Positions 1 to 10,251 of a DNA stretch of 23,833 nucleotides are shown here, one piece after another. Within the stretch, counting starts at the first letter, position 1, and each line of letters starts with the position of its first letter. The position numbers were made by a program, and so were the translations under genes. The stretch is from Triparma columacea (taxonomy: Eukaryota; Sar; Bolidophyceae; Parmales; Triparmaceae): assembly GCA_030267965.1 (NCBI GenBank), contig BRYA01000164.1, forward strand, positions 4,740 to 28,572. The letters run 5' to 3'. Under the pieces are notes generated by a model. That model saw only the letters and a program-made list of their open reading frames with translations, searched no databases and was not told the DNA's origin.

Positions 1-2451
1 CGTACCCCAAGATTTCTCCTATGTAAGCACAGCTGTGAGTGATCGTTCAGCTTCTTTGTTTCAATCGCCTTGTCCTTGTACTTCTTTCCAAGCTTGGACT
101 GTTCCTCCAATGAATCCTTGATGAACTCATATGCAACACACTCTGAAAGTGTAGCATCGACGACTGTTTCGCAAAACCCGACGCCTAAAGAGTCTCCCTC
201 AACGTGCACAAACTTAAACTTCACCGAGTCTGGACTCTTCACATTCTTGAATTTCTTGCTTGCCTTGCAATTCATGTAGAATTCCTTGCCCTCCTTGATT
301 ACCTCCTCCTCCTCATTGGTATAATGTTGGGGCTCGTTCTTTATAATATTTTCGAGAGTCAGCAGTGCTTCCATGTCAATCTGGTCGTTGCTCTTGATTT
401 TAGGGTGTTCTTTTGGCACACCGTACTGGGCAGTGCCTCCGGATGTGGTCAGCCCCTCCTCTCCACCTCCATCAGTCTCAACATGCCCGATCTTGATGTC
501 GTCGTCCCTGTCGCGTACGATATCCTCTTCTTCATCGAGCCCCCCGTTGCCGTAATCTTCAGTAAGAACTTGCTCGTAGTCCTCTGAGTCTGATGAAGAA
601 GGAGCTTTTGTAATGGCTGCAGTGCCCATCTCTTCTGCAGCAGCCCTGAGCGCATCGTTCTCCTTCATCAACTTGTCGTTGATATTTTTGAGGTTCTTTA
701 TCTCAACGAGGTGTTCGGCGGCGACCCTCACTGCGGATGCCTTGAGCTCGGCAATTTCTATCCCTTGAGCGTTGACGAGATTCGCTAATCTTTCGATTTC
801 CTCCTCCGTCTTTGCAACGTTTACAAAGCTGTCAGGATTCATTGGTACGTTCGAAGCGGCGGTCGTACGGCCGAAGGACGGCGGCACGGCACTAAAGTTA
901 TTACTGTCCGCAACAAAACTGACAATAGGGTCCCTGGAAATGTCCGAGTTGAAATTTTCATAGCCAGAAATTTCTGGGGTTTGGGGGGGAGGGATTTTGG
1001 TGAAAAAAGGTGAAAAAAGGCAATAATCTGAAACTCCCTCAGAACGGCTTCCCAGCCCTCCCCGAAACAATCAAAATATCCTACTCTTCGTCCACACGAC
1101 TACGCAAGCTCACCTCGTCTAGCGTCCTCGTGAAAGCTTCTAGAGACTGCGAAGGGGACAACGTTGTTGCAAAAGTGAGAAAAAAACTACAAAGTTTCAA
1201 CGCTTCCTCCCGCACCGCTCCCGATATCCTACAGTACTGAATTGTGCTCTTTCTCTTCCGCCGCTCAACGCACAACTCACCTCGTCCCGTGTCATCATGA
1301 CCATTTTCAGAGTCTGCGGTAATGGCGATTATGGTGTTTGTTATGTTAGTCAACATGAAGAGATTTCAACGCGTGCTCCTCGTTTCTGTGTAGCATATCA
1401 AGCGCCCCACGCGGTCGCCGGAGACGGAACCCATGCGGTAGCCGGAGACGGAACCCATGCGGTCGCCACAGAAGCGCCCCATGCGGTCGCCGCAGACGGA
1501 ACCCACGCGGTCGCCGGAGAAGGATCATGCGCGCGTGCATGCGGCGCGGCCGCCGCCAATCGATCTTGACGCCGAGGGCCAGGTCCTCCGCGAACGGCTC
1601 CGCGCGTTCCGCACGCAGGCGGTGAGAAAAAACAACAAAGTTGCAACGCGCCCTCCCGCGACTCTCCCGCTCTCCTCTAGAGTATTAAAATGTATTTTTC
1701 TTTTCCAGCTCTCAACGCACAACTCACCTTGTCCGGCGTCTTCGCGAGACATTTCAGTTGCTAAAGAGGAAACGACAACGAGGGGGAAAAGTGAGTAAAA
1801 GTGGCAAGCTTCATCTTGTCCTCCCACACATCTCCCGCCCTCTCCTAAATTATAAAGATGTTCTTTTCCTCCTCGAGCGCCCGACGCTCACTCACCTCGT
1901 CTGGCTTCCCCATGATCATTTTCAGATTCTGCGGGTGTGGAAATGTTGATGTTTTTGAGCATTTTTTTAATCATTTCATCAGGCGGCCTCCCAACGACCT
2001 ATCTTTTTCCCACTGCACCACAAAAAAGGCAACCTTCTCATCTGACCCTCTACGCAAACTCACCTCGTCCGGCGTCTCCATGAGACCTATCAATATCAGC
2101 AGTTGCCCCAAGGTTGACAGCATAGTCATTTGCCTTAACGACATCAGCGGCACTTTCGTGGTCTTCGGTTGCCTCAGTATCCCCCACAATAGCAGACTGA
2201 TCCTCGGCGGCCTCAGCGGCGGCGGCAAGGAGGACAGCAAGGTCAGTTGCAGCACTGACAATGTCAGCAGTTGTGCCATTGTGAGCAGTTCTCTTGACGG
2301 CGGCAACAAGGTCGTTGGCTGCCGATGCTGTAGATACAAGATCGACAGTGTGTTGAGCTTTTGTTGCCCTCTTTAAGTTGGCCTTCAATCCGGCTATCTC
2401 CTTGTCCCTCTGCTTCAGGAGGATGGTTAAATCCATTTCACTGTCCGCCAT
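1..2451 (-). CDS. START-like domain protein with tandem 33-nt mini-exons (3' end outside window)
   Basis: Exons in transcript order are 2451-2064, 1928-1896, 1760-1728, 1313-1281, 1146-1114 and 973-<1. All five donors are GTGAG and all joins are phase 1, giving one open frame of about 497 codons that runs off the window. The start is the ATG at 2451 (MADSEMDLTILLKQRDKEIA); the frame also opens at a GTG at 2490, which is not a credible eukaryotic start. Exon 1 encodes a short helical stretch, then an Ala/Asp-rich region. The four middle exons each encode one 11-residue repeat such as SENGHDDTGRG. The last exon holds a coiled-coil-like segment (KTEEEIERLANLVNAQG), an acidic linker (DSEDYEQV, DEEEDIVRDRDDD), then a region with the look of lipid-binding START domains expanded in heterokont algae (GDSLGVGFCETVVDATLSEC, then YEFIKDS). 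The START call is from memory of that family; the domain is cut by the window edge. It is probably cytosolic, and its ligand is unknown. Confidence 0.7.
1001..2063 (-). repeat. Tandem exon-intron cassette array
   Basis: Read on the plus strand, four or five degenerate units of roughly 105-185 nt recur, one enlarged by an insert. Each has a GTGAGAAAA-like start (about 1010, 1175, 1622, 1791), a pyrimidine-rich middle, a CTCAACGCACAACTCAC-like element, and a 33-nt block that is a phase-1 mini-exon on the minus strand (1114-1146, 1281-1313, 1728-1760, 1896-1928). The end of exon 1 at 2064 carries the same block, suggesting that it founded the series. The two best-matched units begin at 1175 and 1622. 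The enlarged one carries a separate minisatellite between 1314 and 1621. The homology covers intron as well as exon, so whole exon-intron units were duplicated. Confidence 0.75.
1407..1526. repeat. 24-bp minisatellite, five copies, intronic
   Basis: Five contiguous 24-bp units begin at 1407, 1431, 1455, 1479 and 1503, with consensus near CCATGCGGTCGCCGGAGACG plus GAAC. The third unit differs most, with ACAGAAGCGCC at its end. It lies in the 414-nt intron between mini-exons 1728-1760 and 1281-1313 of the START-like gene and accounts for much of that intron's excess length. The unit is a multiple of three and lacks stops in several frames, so plus (HAVAGDGT repeats) and minus (WVPSPATA repeats) frames both stay open. 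There is no sign of splicing that would make it an exon. Confidence 0.85.
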
Positions 2452-2975
2452 CAGCCTGCGAAAGCGTGAGGGGGAGAGATTTGTTTTCACGACGAAGATG
2501 TTGGGTGAGCCGAGACGAATCTTCTTTGCGCATATAACCCTATCCTTTTAATTGCTCAGGAGTCCAAATCCCCAAGGAAGTTGGGCCTGCTGTTGTGTCC
2601 TCCCTCCCTTCCACCCCGTATCCTCCCCTCCCCAACGATCCCTCCTCCGCCCTCGCCTTCTATACAACCCTCACCTTGTTTCGTCCTATCCACTCCACCT
2701 CTTCACAAAGTCCCTGTTCCAATATCCTCTCGAGAGTGCACCTGCCCTGCTCTAAAGCTCTCACAGTCACACAGGCGATCAAAATGCGTTACGTTGTGGG
2801 GTTATAAGTAAAGGATAACAGCAGTGCGAAGAAGAATGTAATTATTACTCGCCAAGCCAAGGCAAGAAAAATATGTCTTCTCAATCCCTCAAAAGTGGGC
2901 CGGGCGGACTCTTTCCCAACATTCTTGTTGTTGTCGTGAAACCAAGTTGGGTTCTTGCCCTGCTCGATTTTTCTA
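2452..2975. other. Intergenic region between divergent genes
   Basis: This 524-nt stretch separates the start codons of the START-like gene (minus) and the PH-armadillo membrane protein (plus). From about 2590 to 2720 the plus strand is strongly pyrimidine-rich (repeated CCTCCC and CCCTCC). A CATATAA motif at about 2530 could serve the minus gene as a weak TATA-like element. An ATG at 2873 opens 38 codons in another frame and is not joined to the plus-strand gene. A 5' non-coding exon for the plus-strand gene cannot be excluded. No RNA gene is seen. Confidence 0.6.
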
Positions 2976-5900
2976 ATGAGTACATTTGAGTATGTAACAC
3001 GGAATACAAAAGATGCCCCCTCGTTACCGAATGAGAAGTCGAAAAAACAGGGAACCTTACTTCTCCTCTCCCTGCCGTCATCAGGCACCCATTCCACGAA
3101 TGTGGCTGCTCCCACTGCTAGCTGGGTTGAGTGCCGGTTTGAGACGTACCATACGAAGCTCAGTATGTGGGATCCCATCCCGGATGGTTCACCCCCTTTT
3201 TCTGCGTATTTGTGAGTAGTAAATACCTTCCACCTCCCCGCTCCAACTGTCCGAGATCTTACTTACCCCTGCTCTTCCCTCTTATTGTTTCGTTTCACAG
3301 CAACCCTCCTAAGCCTGCCGGTGTCCCAGTCGCTCGGACAGGAATTTTGAAGCGTGATTTCGTCTTTGCCACGACTCCTGTGGAGCTTTCCATGGTAGGG
3401 TCGTCAAACCCTCCCATGATCCAATCTATCGTGGACAGGATCAAGGTCGGGGGCTACGATGCCGACGAGGTCATGTTCAAGTTGAGTTGGACACTTCCTG
3501 GCGGCGCCTTTGGGATGTTTTATTTGAGGGCGGAGAACAAGAATGACAGGGATGAGGTGAGAACTAGAACTAAGGGGCACAAGTACGAATGTAGAGCAAT
3601 ACCTGTATATGACATCTTTGTTACCATCTGAGCCTTGTTCTAACATGCTTTTCTTCTCCTGGCTCGCCCATTTGCACTAGTGGATCACTCACATTACTGA
3701 GGCCATGTTCACTGCGGAAAATGTATCAGCCAGTTTCGCTGACTTTCGGCGCATGCGCGTCGCCTCTGCCGTGACTAGGGAGAGGAGAGGCAGCCATGCA
3801 TCACGAGGAACGGCATCCTCTGTTGCTTCTTCTACATCTACTATTCACAAGATTCAGGCGCCAAACCAGCCCTCGGCTGCTGTTCTACGTGCAAGGGAGA
3901 CATTCCGTCTGCAGCAGGAGTACCTCAAGAAGGCAGGCTGCGGCCCCATCACTGCTGCCTCTGAAGCTGCCTCGGACTCGGAGGTAGATGTCATGATGGA
4001 CGGAGACAACAGGGGTTCTGAATATTCTCGTGCCTCTTCTATTTACTCCGACAGTGAGGTTGCGGTCCAGACTATATCTCGCCAACAGTCGAAGTCTATT
4101 GTCTTCGAGGATCATGAGTCTGACTCAGAGCTAGAGAGGACGTCTAGTTTTTCAGTTATGGCTGAGGAGGAGGTGAGAAGTACGGTCTGGTAGGGACAGC
4201 AATGAATTGATGGCAATAAGGAGTACTAATTGGACGCATCGGAACGCCAACATTTTAACCCCAACACCGTTCCATTTCCCTGAACTCGACCAGGTTGGAT
4301 ATCCCCCGTCCCAAAGCAACGGAGACAACCTTCCCATAAAGAGAACCTCCATCAATTCCGTGAACCGGAGAGGTAAGGAAAGGTGGAGTGCTTTTCTTGT
4401 TAGCCCTGCTACTGGCCTACTTTCGTTCCCACCTAACACCGTCACTTCGCTCCTCCCTAGGATCTTCCGTGCCATCTTACTCTTCAAAAGCCGCTTCAAT
4501 AGACACCATGAATTCTCAGATGAGCAAAAGGCGAAGCGTCAAAAGGCGCAGTACAAAGTTGACGCAAAACCAGAAACAAATGCTCAGGCTCTTTAGTTCT
4601 GATGAGAATAGGGACGAGGCCGTTGACTCGGAAATTGTCGAGGGACAAGGTAAGTGTGCAAGTATGGTGGGTTAAGATTAATTTTTTACGCCAATAATGT
4701 TGCTACCACTGACCATCTCACCCCCCCCCCCCCCCCCCCCCTCCCCCCAGACTTTGAATCTAAAATCAAGAAGAGGTTCATCTACTTTCACGGAGACCAC
4801 CTGCACCTGTTCCACGGATCGCGCAAGATTAAAATTGACACTTTCAGAAGGCTTATCAGGGTCAGTTGCACATACCCCTTCGTGCTTATCTTTGGCATCC
4901 TGAATCTACAGGAGTCTGCCTTTTTCAAGAGGAACTTCAAGAAATGGTACATGTTTTGTTGTATCGCCAACTTGACCATCTACATCCTCCCCTTCATCAT
5001 TGTCGAGATGTTCCTCAAGAAGAAGCCTCAACAGTTCCTCACGACGATCTTGACCGGGGGTTATGTCGCTCTGTACTTATTGCCTGTCTGCTTAGTCGTG
5101 TTTTATAAGATCAAGAAGCTCAGGGAGGTGAGAATGGTTGTTGAGACAAAGGTGTTTGTCATCTAGACTACAATGTGAGATTCTCACTTCTCGTATCAAC
5201 TAACATGCCCGCTATCGCAACCCTTTGCTCGTCCCTCGCAGACCAATCTCGTGGTCGATGGCACCTTCCATTACCTTCCCAAGTATACCCTACGCTTCAC
5301 ATGTCCCAACGTGTGTAATGTTTATGGGCTCGTCATGGAGTTCATTATTCTCGCACTTTACTGCATGCCTGCAGAGGTGCTGGGCGGGCAGAAAAAAGGT
5401 GGTACCGTGGAGAGGCTTACAGGAATCCCGTATGAGTTTGTCTTCTGGGTCATTGTGGTTGCCTGCTTCCTCAATGCAGGGGCCTTCGTTATGCACCCAG
5501 TGCTTAGGGGTAAGTACAAGTTCCAGTATCAGGAGAACCATGCCTTCTGGCAGATCATCCATTTCATCAATGGCCCCCTGTACATCACTGTGGTGACGTT
5601 CCTTTTCCAGGCGCTGAGCTGCGATTTCGTAGACCCCGACAAGCCAGTCCTCATTGAACAGAGGACCCTCTCCTGCTTTGAGGATGAGAACCACCTGTAT
5701 ATGAGCATTGCGGCAATGATTGCGCTAGCGCTCTACTTGACCCAGTCCACCCTCGTCCCGACCTTGACCTACAAAGAGACCATGTTCAACAAGCAGCTGG
5801 ACGTCCTCTACGTTCCAGTCTACGTGCAGGGCCATTGGATCTTGAAGGCCATTTACGCCTCGGTGTACGTGACATTCTACGGTTACAATGAATTAACGAG

Positions 5901-8425
5901 AGGTGAGCCTGATGTTTTGGTCTGCGCGCACTGAGGGAGTGTCGACCGTCTAATCTCCGCCCCCCCCTCTCCCCCCACTAACCACCATCACCACCATCAC
6001 TACCACTACTACTCTTGCAGTTGTCATCCTCCTCATAGTCAAAGTCCTCATGCTTGTTCTGCAGGTGTACGTGAAGCCTTGTAGCATTAGGTCCATCAAC
6101 GTGATGCGAACCGCCTCCTTTACCTCTGCAACTTGGGCGGCTCTGTCCTCTGCCCTGTACATATCTTTCGCAGAGTGTGCCTCCTTCTCCTTCCTCCTCC
6201 TCGTCATGCTTAGTGGCTGGTGCATGATATTTGGAGGGGCCTTCCTCTTCTTTAAGGCCACCTCACGTCCGATTGAGCATGAGGTTGACCACACATTTTT
6301 GGAACTTGAGCGCCAGGCCCAAACGGGGGAGGTGAGAATAGGACGGGCGAGGGCAGCAAGTAGCACTATCTTCGTGACGATCTTGTTAGAAGACTTACTA
6401 ACCCCACGATTTCTCTGGTCACAGGTTCAGCCCAGGGTGATGGAACCCTTCATCGCCATGACGATGGAGATAGAGAACAATGCCAACATGCTTGAAGAAT
6501 GTAAGCTCACCATCCCTCAGCTCATTTGGCTTGTGGACTATCCCAATGTTCGCATCCAGTATCAGTCCCTTTGGGCCCTGTCCAACTTAGCGCAGCATGA
6601 AGATTGCAGGCACGAGATCTTCTTGGCAAGAAGCAGGATAGATGTCACAGGCAATGTTGACGAGAACGGAATCGAGGTACTTCTCAGGACCTTCACAAGT
6701 GCCCAGAGTCAGCCTGCGTTGAAACTCGAGGCACTTGCTGCGTTGATAAACTGCAGCATCAGGTGAGATAGTGGAGTGATGGAAAGAATGTGGCACGAAC
6801 TAGTAGTGGTAGTAGAGGGAAGCACTTGCGAATTGAATTGCTTCACTCCCGCCCGGCTTCTCTTCTTCGTCGTAGCTCACAAATAGGTCCCATCCCGTGG
6901 CCCGCTTGACTATTCACAGCCACGAAGTTGTCGAGTTCATGACTACCGAGCTCAAGGTTCTTCGTTCGTTTGTGGAGCTCCTTTGGCGCCAGACAATGTA
7001 CACCAGGTTTGTGACCATGGCCATCACAAATCTTGCCAAAGATAAGGAGGCGTGTAGGGAGCTTTGTGAGGTGAGGGTTAGGTAGTAACCCAGCGCAAAG
7101 CGAAGCGAAGATCATAGGCGTTATCTTATTTGAAAACCTTTCTGTGACTCATATCACTCTTCCTCCCTCCCCCTCGTCGCAGATCGGAGCCGTTCATGCT
7201 CTCATGGGACTAGTCCAAACTCCGGACTTCGAGAAACAGAAGTGTGCCTGTATGGCCTTGGCGAATATTTCGCAGAACATTGACCCGCAGCACGCTGGGC
7301 CGCTCATGTCGGCCGACTTTATCGATCGTATTATCAAGCTCGCTGTGACAAAGGATGCTGACTTGCACGTTGAAATTTCTACCCTTTTGCGCAACTTGAG
7401 CTTTTACCCTGAGTTTGCCCAACTCCTTCGAGACAGGGGGGCCATCGTCGCAATCGCAACCCTGAGGAAGTCCTTGTTTCCCCAGGTGCGTGACTCTGGA
7501 CAAATTGCGGCCCAAAACCTTATGGGGAACTCGACAGACCATTCCAAGGCAGAGAAGCAGGCTGCGATTCTCACTTCCTTCGAGCCCCTCGTTGCCTTCG
7601 TGAATTGGGACACTTGGGGTTCGAAGCTTGACAATATTTTCTCCCCTGTCTTTGCGGCGGCTCCTCAGGCCATCGGAAGGCATGTTGTCACAATTACGGG
7701 GGCGGCGAGAAAAGTTCTTCTCAAGGGGGAGGACAGTCAGGGGAAGCAGGTAAGGAATGTGGTCTCAGAGGAGTCTACACTTTCCTTCTCCGTGAGTAAA
7801 ACCAAGACAACTGCTGACACTCTTTTCCCCATCCCTTTTCCCATCCATCCAGCTTGTATTCAAAATTCGACAACAGCCAAGCCACGGGACACTAAGTGAG
7901 GTCATGGGAGACGGAACGGTGACGTATACCCCTGATGAGGACTTCATCGGGGACGACTACTTTACGTATGTTGCTAGGAACAGTTACATGGAGTCCAACG
8001 TGGCAACCGTCGCTATCAAGATTAGGAGCAATGACGACATCCAACAAGCCGCGCTGGCTGTCGAGGCACTACTCAGCGAGAAGAGCGTCGCGGAAGCCAT
8101 GGTACCGGCACTGAACCTCATGGGCGAGACCTTCACGAAGCAATTCGCTCTGGCCAAGGAGAAATCGGGCGCATACTTCTTTGGGAGGAGTGGAGGGGTC
8201 ACCGGGGGAGGATCGAGTGGAGGTAATGGGGCGGACGACAAGTGGAGCTGGGGGATGCCGACACTCGGCAGGATGTTCAGAAGCGGAACGGAGGTTGAGG
8301 AGATGGTACCCCAGACGAAATATGACGAGCTCAAGGAGGCCCACCAAGTCACGGGCAGTGCAAAATTAACGCAAACAAGGGCTGAGCTCAGGAATGCGAG
8401 AAAGGCGTCTGTTGGTCGTAGATAA
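2976..8425 (+). CDS. Multi-domain membrane protein: PH-like, polytopic TM, armadillo repeats, cadherin-like/Big_9 domain
   Basis: Twelve exons: 2976-3211, 3301-3556, 3681-4172, 4294-4372, 4461-4649, 4751-5127, 5242-5902, 6021-6331, 6425-6762, 6887-7070, 7183-7749, 7853-8425. All joins keep frame, giving 1420 aa. The start is the first ATG after an in-frame stop at 2937. Residues about 22-175 look like a PH domain with an insertion, ending in the typical LRAENKNDRDEWITHI helix. Residues 180-415 are Ser-rich and probably disordered. About 458-835 contains eight to ten hydrophobic membrane segments, such as LTIYILPFIIVEMF and VVILLIVKVLMLVLQV. About 868-1200 has armadillo-type helical repeats (WALSNLAQHEDCRHEI, ALANISQN, TLLRNLSF). 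About 1209-1287 fits the cadherin-like/Big_9 pattern (QQPSHGTL, VTYTPDEDFIGDDYFTYVA). The tail is Gly/Ser-rich, then charged. No known protein of this build comes to mind; a membrane-anchored scaffold or transporter-like role is only a guess. Confidence 0.8.
4721..4750 (+). repeat. C21 homopolymer in an intron acceptor
   Basis: Twenty-one consecutive C residues (4721-4741) followed by T, six C and AG form the pyrimidine tract and 3' splice site of intron 5 of the membrane-protein gene. The following exon at 4751 continues in phase 1. The run may be length-variable, either truly or through sequencing error; as it is intronic, length errors would not alter the protein. Confidence 0.85.
5979..6013 (+). 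repeat. CAC/CAT/CTA trinucleotide microsatellite in an intron
   Basis: An imperfect run of ACC, ATC and ACT triplets lies in intron 7 of the membrane-protein gene, just upstream of the TCTTGCAG acceptor ending at 6020. A CTAAC sequence at its 5' edge could be the branch point. The run appears purely intronic. Confidence 0.7.
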
Positions 8426-8681
8426 ATAAATCCACAGTGTGAACCTGGGAAGGGAGACAGGACAGAGCAGAAACTAGCTCGTGACACAGCTCAGAGGAAA
8501 CATTCTATAACACCGATTTTTATATTGGAAAGATTAGTTATTTACAGCGCCAGAGTATCTACAACACACTCCAACATATTATTCTAGTTTTTAAGTGGAT
8601 CCACCCCATTAGGAATAGTTTTTGGGAAACTAAATTTACATCGAAATTGCTTATAGCCGCCGCATTACTGTATTGTTTCGT

Positions 8682-9818
8682 TCACTTCTTCTTACCCCTA
8701 CCCTTCTTGCCCTTCTTGCCCTTCTTCCCCGTCGCAACTGCTCCTTCCGCTACTCCCACCGCCGTTGCTCCCGCCGCCGCTCCCTTCCCTGTCTTGGATC
8801 TTTTCTTGACCATTGCCTCACTCTCACCCCTTTCGTTCAGCGGTCCCGTGCATAGCACCTTGTGCTTCTTCCAGTGCTTTACCTGGCACTCAATCGAGCA
8901 GTAAGCGACGCTGCGACAGGGACACATTAGGAGCTTGTCACGCTCCTTGGCAGTTAAAGCCTCGCAAACAAAGCAGCAGAAGGGACGGCCTTGAAGGTAA
9001 TGTTTCGTGATGTTGGCGATTGTAGGATCGCGTTTGGAAGGATGCCATGAATCGAATTTGTCTCGAACTACGTCGGAATCGGGCTTTCCGAGATGAAGAA
9101 ATGCTGTGAACATCTTTATTGCGACATCTCTACTAAGCTTAGGGTGTTCTCCTTTGCACGCGGTGAGGCAATGACCAAACACAATATACACGTCGTTGGT
9201 GGTTGGGATAGCACCGCGCGTGAGAAATAATCTGCATATGTCGTGTTCTCCACAACTCATAGTACGACTAAGTGGTGAAGCAACATCTCCATCAGGGTCA
9301 ACCACTGTCTTGTTCACATTTGCTCCATGATCGAGAAGTGCTATGGCCTGATCAATGTGTCCCACAGCAGTAGCAGACATCAAAAGGTTGGTAAAGCCTT
9401 CCACCAACCCTTCGACTCGTAGGTCCTCATTAGGGTCAAGTCCATGTTCTAAGAGCAATCTCAAGATTGTTGAATTGTCACTATTCCTCAATGATGCACA
9501 TGCGGCACTGTACATGGCTTCCTTGTTGACGAAACCGGCCTCTAAGGTAAGCTTGACCATCTCGACATTTTGGCAATATGAGGCCGCTGAGAGGACTGAA
9601 ACTATCTTCAATCCCTCATCAACATGCTTTGAATAAACGCCTAACAAAACCTCAGGACCATGTTCCTTGGCATACCCCTTGATGCGATCCCAGTCCTGCT
9701 CACAACCCCAGTTTATACACATCTGTTGACCATCTGTCAAATCGTCCCAACTATATACTGTCACATTTGTGGTCTCTGATGAATTGTGTGACGATTGTAC
9801 CTCTGATTCTGTTTCCAT
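8682..9818 (-). CDS. Ankyrin-repeat protein with C-terminal MYND zinc finger
   Basis: A single uninterrupted frame of 378 aa starts at an ATG (METESEVQSS). Residues about 75-205 read as ankyrin-type repeats (ILRLLLEHGLDPNEDL, AIALLDHGANVNKT, ICRLFLTRGAIP). Residues 282-323 form a MYND-type zinc finger with C282/C285, C299/C301, C307/C311, H319 and C323 (MCPCRSVAYCSIECQVKHW). MYND fingers bind proline-containing partner peptides and often sit beside ankyrin repeats or SET domains. No SET domain is present here, so a protein-interaction role is more likely than methylation. The last 15 residues are a basic KKGKKGKKGRGKKK-type tail that could act in nuclear or nucleic-acid contact. The gene lacks introns, unlike most neighbours. 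It ends 256 nt from the convergent membrane-protein gene. Confidence 0.9.
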   Translation of the reverse strand: METESEVQSSHNSSETTNVTVYSWDDLTDGQQMCINWGCEQDWDRIKGYAKEHGPEVLLGVYSKHVDEGLKIVSVLSAASYCQNVEMVKLTLEAGFVNKEAMYSAACASLRNSDNSTILRLLLEHGLDPNEDLRVEGLVEGFTNLLMSATAVGHIDQAIALLDHGANVNKTVVDPDGDVASPLSRTMSCGEHDICRLFLTRGAIPTTNDVYIVFGHCLTACKGEHPKLSRDVAIKMFTAFLHLGKPDSDVVRDKFDSWHPSKRDPTIANITKHYLQGRPFCCFVCEALTAKERDKLLMCPCRSVAYCSIECQVKHWKKHKVLCTGPLNERGESEAMVKKRSKTGKGAAAGATAVGVAEGAVATGKKGKKGKKGRGKKK

Positions 9819-10251
9819 TTTTGAGCGAACCTATCCCGAATGTAAGTTTATAGAGTCAAATTACGATGTGAAAGTGATCAACAAAGCCTTTCAAGCTACT
9901 CCACTTTGGCAGAAGTGTCGTGTAGGTGCTAATATTGGAGTCCAACCAAATCTGCCACCAACCCCAAAATCTGGGCTCTCCTTCAGCAGATTTTTCTTGG
10001 AGGTTCCCCTGCTGGTGTCTTCAAACTGCTTTCTTTTGCCCTCTCAATATTTTTCTCTAACTTTTGATCCTCCCGACAACACAACCAATAACCATCATAC
10101 ATCTCCCTTGTCTCTCTTACAACACAACCAATAACCATCATACATCTCCCTTCGTCTCTCTTACAACACAACCAATAACCATCATACATCTCCCTTCGTC
10201 TCTCTTGTTGAGCCTCCCAATAACCCCTCTATACATATTTTCGACTCGACC
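9819..10251. other. Intergenic region between divergent genes
   Basis: This 433-nt stretch lies between the starts of the ankyrin-MYND gene (minus) and the ceramidase gene (plus). Its right half carries a 44-bp tandem repeat listed separately. The left half is AT-rich with no recognisable element. No RNA gene or extra exon is supported. Confidence 0.6.
10078..10206 (+). repeat. 44-bp tandem repeat, three copies, upstream of ceramidase
   Basis: Three head-to-tail copies start at 10078 (43 bp, one C missing), 10121 (44 bp) and 10165 (about 42 bp). Each contains AACACAACCAATAACCATCA followed by TACATCTCCCTTCGTCTCTC. Apart from the single-base deletion the copies are identical over the repeated part, implying recent duplication. 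The array ends about 45 nt before the ceramidase ATG, so it lies in its promoter or 5' UTR. Each unit contains a CCAAT motif. Confidence 0.9.

Noticed and set aside
1297..1569. Plus-strand 90-codon frame with HAVAGDGT repeats
   Set aside because: It is the minisatellite read through. Frames on both strands are open because the unit is 24 bp and GC-rich, and it lies inside an intron of a well-supported minus-strand gene.
2452..2490. Longer start (GTG at 2490) for the START-like gene
   Set aside because: GTG is not a normal start in a nuclear gene; the in-frame ATG at 2451 is preferred.
2789..3178. 129-codon minus-strand frame
   Set aside because: It runs antisense to the first exon of the PH-like gene, whose splice joins are consistent. 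It shows no domain, and its end is mostly hydrophobic low-complexity sequence.
7210..7683. 157-codon minus-strand frame
   Set aside because: Shadow of the armadillo-repeat exon on the opposite strand.
10078..10206. CRISPR-like array
   Set aside because: Units are contiguous with no unique spacers, in a eukaryotic genome; it is a simple tandem repeat.
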